Source of the DNA: Candidatus Delongbacteria bacterium | Lineage (GTDB): Bacteria > UBA4055 | Length of the DNA stretch: 8,913 nucleotides | Reading direction: 5' to 3' | Assembly: GCA_013139625.1 (NCBI GenBank) | Contig: WTAK01000269.1 | Location: 1-8,913 of the forward strand | Shown: positions 6,469 through 8,913 of the stretch, piece by piece | Layout: each line of letters begins with the position of its first letter | How positions within the stretch are numbered: the first letter of the stretch is position 1 | The notes under the pieces: model-generated | Database searches by the model: none | Seen by the model: the letters and a program-made list of their open reading frames with translations, nothing else | What the model was told of the DNA's origin: nothing | Made by a program: the position numbers and the translations under genes

Positions 6469-7038
6469 TTACTCAATTCCCAGCATTTCTTCTTTCAAAC
6501 TATCCTGAGCAGGATCATTACACAGCCAGATACCAAAAAGTGCTTTTTTAAATTTCAATCCCTTTATTGTCGTCATCAATTTATTATTTTTTAATATTTT
6601 CGTCCCTAATGAATCAACATAAACCATTTCAAAAACATCATTTTCTTCGATCTCGTCTTTGAATACAGCAACGAACTCATCAATTTCTTTTTTTATTGGT
6701 GCAATATTATCATTCGTAGCATTTTCAAATCCTTCATTTACTGCATTTTTCATTTTTTTACTTGTTATCAAAGATGAAACAATGTGAAGCCTTATAGCCA
6801 TATCTTCTTTAGAATTCATTATTGGTACCGCGGACTTCATCTTTTTAGTTAAATATAATCCCCCAACATATAGATCAAGAAACCATTTTTCTCTTAATCC
6901 CGCTCCATTTAAGATCAGTTCAGTATTTTCTACTTTAAGCTTATTTGGCATTTCAATACCACCGATCTGCTTTGCCTGAATCAAAGAACTTGTTGCTATC
7001 AAAGCTGTTAAAATTATTAAAAGCATAAATTTGTTCAT
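6469..7038 (-). CDS. Periplasmic chalcone-isomerase-like protein
   Basis: 189 residues on the - strand. A signal peptide covers residues 1-22 (hydrophobic MLLIILTALIATSSLIQA, cleavage after IQA). The mature part opens with IGGIEMPNKL and shows the family signature LNGAGLREKW (residues 43-52), followed by LYVGGLYL (56-63) and a C-terminal FKKALFGIWLCNDPAQDSLKEEMLG. This is the bacterial chalcone-isomerase-like family (Chalcone_3 type). Despite the name, it is exported, and bacterial members are not thought to make flavonoids; fatty-acid or other small-lipid binding is a possibility from the fold relatives (inference). The family often has IWLG where this protein has IWLC. Its stop codon lies 1 nt from that of the convergent barrel gene, and no shared terminator hairpin is visible. 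The upstream region is shared divergently with the M16C peptidase gene. Confidence 0.9.
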   Translation of the reverse strand: MNKFMLLIILTALIATSSLIQAKQIGGIEMPNKLKVENTELILNGAGLREKWFLDLYVGGLYLTKKMKSAVPIMNSKEDMAIRLHIVSSLITSKKMKNAVNEGFENATNDNIAPIKKEIDEFVAVFKDEIEENDVFEMVYVDSLGTKILKNNKLMTTIKGLKFKKALFGIWLCNDPAQDSLKEEMLGIE

Positions 7039-7043
7039 GTTTT

Positions 7044-7048
7044 CTCCT
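7044..7048 (-). promoter_or_regulatory. Ribosome binding site of the chalcone-isomerase-like gene
   Basis: On the - strand CAGGAG precedes the ATG (7038-7036), with AGGAG ending 5 nt before it. This is the best Shine-Dalgarno match in the window and confirms the start. Confidence 0.8.
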
Positions 7049-7059
7049 GTTTTTTTAAC

Positions 7060-7088
7060 AAACTATGAATTGATCGTAAAATAGTCAA
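7060..7088 (-). promoter_or_regulatory. Candidate sigma-70-like promoter for the chalcone-isomerase-like gene
   Basis: On the - strand TTGACT (7088-7083) matches the -35 consensus at 5 of 6 positions. The -10 is poor: TAGTTT at 17-nt spacing, or CATAGT at 15-nt spacing. It sits in the divergent spacer about 20-50 nt before the start codon. Pattern match only; AT-rich DNA gives such hits by chance. Confidence 0.3.
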
Positions 7089-7121
7089 TAAAATAACAAT
7101 AATGTTCTTGCTCAAAACCAC

Positions 7122-7163
7122 TTAATATTATTATTTTCCATAGGATTATAATAAAAGTAAAGG
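7122..7163 (+). promoter_or_regulatory. Candidate promoter and ribosome binding site of the M16C peptidase
   Basis: A perfect TATAAT (7147-7152) lies 20 nt before ATG 7173. A weak -35-like TTAATA is at 7122-7127 with a 19-nt spacer. AAAGGA (7158-7163) is a good Shine-Dalgarno site 9 nt before the ATG. If the TATAAT is used, the transcript would start at about 7159 and the leader would be very short, beginning in or at the ribosome site. The ribosome site is more secure than the promoter. Confidence 0.4.
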
Positions 7164-7172
7164 ATCGATAAA

Positions 7173-8913
7173 ATGAAAGAGTTCTCAGTAGACGAAATAT
7201 ACCAAGGTTTTAAACTTACACATAAAGAATATATTGAAGAGATCAGCTCTGAAGTACTTATGTTCGAACATACCAAAAACAAAGCAAAATTGACAGCTTT
7301 GAAAAATGATGATGACAACAAAACTTTTGCCATTAGTTTTAAGACAATTCCGACAGATTCTACTGGTGTTCCTCATATTCTTGAACATTGTGTTCTTTCA
7401 GGTTCTGAGAAATACCCTTTGAAAGATGTTTTTGCAGAACTGGTTAAAGGTGGTTTATCAACTTTTATAAATGCAATGACCGGTTCAGATGCAACTTACT
7501 ATCCATATTCAACAAGGAATAATAAAGAATATTTCAATTTTATGAGTGTATATCTGGATACAACCTTAAGGCCATTACTAACAAAGCATACATTTTACCA
7601 AGAGGGATGGCATTATGAGCTTGATAAAGCTGACGAACCCGCAAAGATCCAGGGAATTGTATTTAACGAAATGAAAGGAGCAATGTCTAATCCTGTGAGT
7701 GTTTTAATGGATAAACTTGCTGCAACACTATACCCAGGTTCTACATATTCAGTTAATTCAGGTGGTGACCCTGAAGCTATTCCTGATTTGACCTATGAAC
7801 AATTTGTTGAATTCCATAAAAAATTCTACCATCCTTCAAATAGTAAGATATTCCTTTATGGTAATGCCGATCTGAATGAAGAATTGAAATTTATAAATGA
7901 CAACTACTTAAACAGCTATGATTATTTAGATGTTGATGCTAAAATCAGAGAAGGTAATTTGATCACTTCTCAGCAATTTGCAGAATATAATTACCCAATA
8001 AATCCTTCAGAGTCTGATGAAAATAGATCTTACATTGTAATTGGAACTAAAATTTCGACACCTGAGAATATTAAAGAGAATATCGCATTTGCTATTATTA
8101 CCAATATTCTTTTTAACTCAGACGCATCGATCTTGAAGAAAAATATTATGAAATCAGGTATTGCAAACGACCTCACAGGGTACTATGATGATAATGCTTT
8201 CTTTACTTCTATGGTGACATTCATTTCAGGTAGTAAGCCGAGTGATAGAGATAAGTTTTTAGATATTTACTACAGTTCTCTTGAGGAGCTTGTAAAAAAC
8301 AAACTTGATAAAGATCTTATCAAAGCTGAGATCAATAACATTGAATTTAAAATTAAGGAAAAGACAGCCAGTGCTCAACGTGGAATCAGCTATATGTTCT
8401 CGGTACTAAACTCAATGTTGTATGAAATTGATACGATCAAAGCATTAAGGATCAGTGGTATCCTTGCTGAAATAAAAAAGGAAGCTTTAGAAGATAACCT
8501 GTTTGAAAACTTGATCGAAAAATATCTATTGAACAGGGATCTTTCTGCAGTTGTTACTCTGAACCCTGATAAAGAACTCAATGCTGTTAAATTGGCAAAA
8601 GAAAGTAAAAGGGTTGAGGATTATAAGAATAGTCTAAATGATCAACAGATCAAAGATTTGGTGAACTTTACCGCAAAATTTAAAATAGATCAGGAAACAC
8701 CTGTTTCAGAAGAAGATATGAAGAAAGTTCCTAAGTTAAGCTTATCGGATATCGAAAGAACATCTATTTTCAGAATCCCTGAGGTTTCAGAGATCTCCGG
8801 TGTTAAGATCTTAACCAATGAGCATTATACCAACGACATCATATACTTTAGCCTTGGAATGAAGTTAGATTCTATACCGGCAGAACTACTGCCTTACATG
8901 AATATCTTCACTG
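7173..8913 (+). CDS. M16C metallopeptidase, PreP/Cym1 (presequence protease) type, 3' end missing
   Basis: The frame opens at ATG 7173 and stays open for 580 codons to the right edge; I translated it throughout and found no stop. Members are usually close to 970 residues, so about 60% is present. It is a zinc oligopeptidase that degrades short unfolded peptides; mitochondrial and plastid relatives clear cleaved targeting peptides. The inverted zinc motif HxxEH is His68-Ile-Leu-Glu71-His72, inside PHILEHCVLSGSEKYPLKD. It is followed by the typical LSTFINAMTGSDATYYPYS, EGWHYEL and the third zinc ligand Glu166 in GIVFNEMKGAMSNP. Next come SGGDPEAIPDLTYEQFVEFHKKFYHPSNSKIFLYGN and the start of the second M16 half. 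No signal peptide is seen, so cytoplasmic. All visible catalytic residues are intact. It is transcribed divergently from the chalcone-isomerase-like gene across 134 bp. Confidence 0.95.
   Translation, partial: MKEFSVDEIYQGFKLTHKEYIEEISSEVLMFEHTKNKAKLTALKNDDDNKTFAISFKTIPTDSTGVPHILEHCVLSGSEKYPLKDVFAELVKGGLSTFINAMTGSDATYYPYSTRNNKEYFNFMSVYLDTTLRPLLTKHTFYQEGWHYELDKADEPAKIQGIVFNEMKGAMSNPVSVLMDKLAATLYPGSTYSVNSGGDPEAIPDLTYEQFVEFHKKFYHPSNSKIFLYGNADLNEELKFINDNYLNSYDYLDVDAKIREGNLITSQQFAEYNYPINPSESDENRSYIVIGTKISTPENIKENIAFAIITNILFNSDASILKKNIMKSGIANDLTGYYDDNAFFTSMVTFISGSKPSDRDKFLDIYYSSLEELVKNKLDKDLIKAEINNIEFKIKEKTASAQRGISYMFSVLNSMLYEIDTIKALRISGILAEIKKEALEDNLFENLIEKYLLNRDLSAVVTLNPDKELNAVKLAKESKRVEDYKNSLNDQQIKDLVNFTAKFKIDQETPVSEEDMKKVPKLSLSDIERTSIFRIPEVSEISGVKILTNEHYTNDIIYFSLGMKLDSIPAELLPYMNIFT

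Noticed and set aside
7112..7388. Two small - strand frames at the start of the M16C gene
   Set aside because: Both are antisense to the well-conserved HxxEH-containing N-terminus of the peptidase.
1..8913. A defence, CRISPR, mobile or biosynthetic system
   Set aside because: I saw no repeat arrays, transposase, integrase, nuclease-helicase pairs or biosynthetic enzymes; RecJ and the MBL protein look like housekeeping genes, not a defence island.

Overview
The window is AT-rich (roughly one-third G+C by eye) bacterial chromosomal DNA with dense gene packing. Two signal-peptide-bearing envelope proteins, one of them a likely outer-membrane beta-barrel, point to a diderm. A canonical bacterial type A RNase P RNA and purine-rich Shine-Dalgarno sites before several genes are also present. 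The barrel protein resembles an uncharacterised family I associate with Bacteroidetes, Ignavibacteria and relatives, so a lineage of the wider FCB group is my best guess. That assignment is inference, not shown by the sequence. There are no mobile elements, CRISPR arrays, tRNAs or recognisable defence or biosynthetic clusters.

Layout. Positions 1-6467 all read on the + strand. They hold the 3' part of a Nif3/YbgI-family metalloprotein, a coiled-coil C4 zinc-ribbon protein (COG1579/CdsZ-like), the RNase P RNA gene rnpB starting directly after that stop codon, and a secreted or membrane-anchored protein of unknown function. These are followed by the single-strand exonuclease gene recJ, a metallo-beta-lactamase-fold hydrolase 1 nt after recJ, and the uncharacterised outer-membrane barrel protein. 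A small periplasmic chalcone-isomerase-like protein is encoded on the - strand, its stop codon 1 nt from that of the barrel gene. Across a 134-bp divergent spacer, a PreP/Cym1-type M16C metallopeptidase reads + and runs off the right edge. It has no stop codon inside the window, but its frame is open for 580 codons.

How the genes fit together. Most of this looks like core housekeeping: RNA processing (rnpB), DNA repair (recJ), peptide degradation (M16C) and conserved proteins of poorly known role (Nif3, zinc ribbon). Envelope proteins are interspersed. The tight spacing from recJ through the barrel gene suggests co-transcription. No convincing intrinsic terminator was found anywhere, including after rnpB and between the two convergent genes.

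The most notable observation is that the signature DHH motif of RecJ reads Asp-Arg-His (residues 167-169), replacing a histidine expected to bind catalytic metal, while the other motifs look intact. I do not see a complete new multi-gene system. The best candidates for undescribed biology are this RecJ variant, the rnpB gene abutting the zinc-ribbon gene, and the two uncharacterised envelope proteins.
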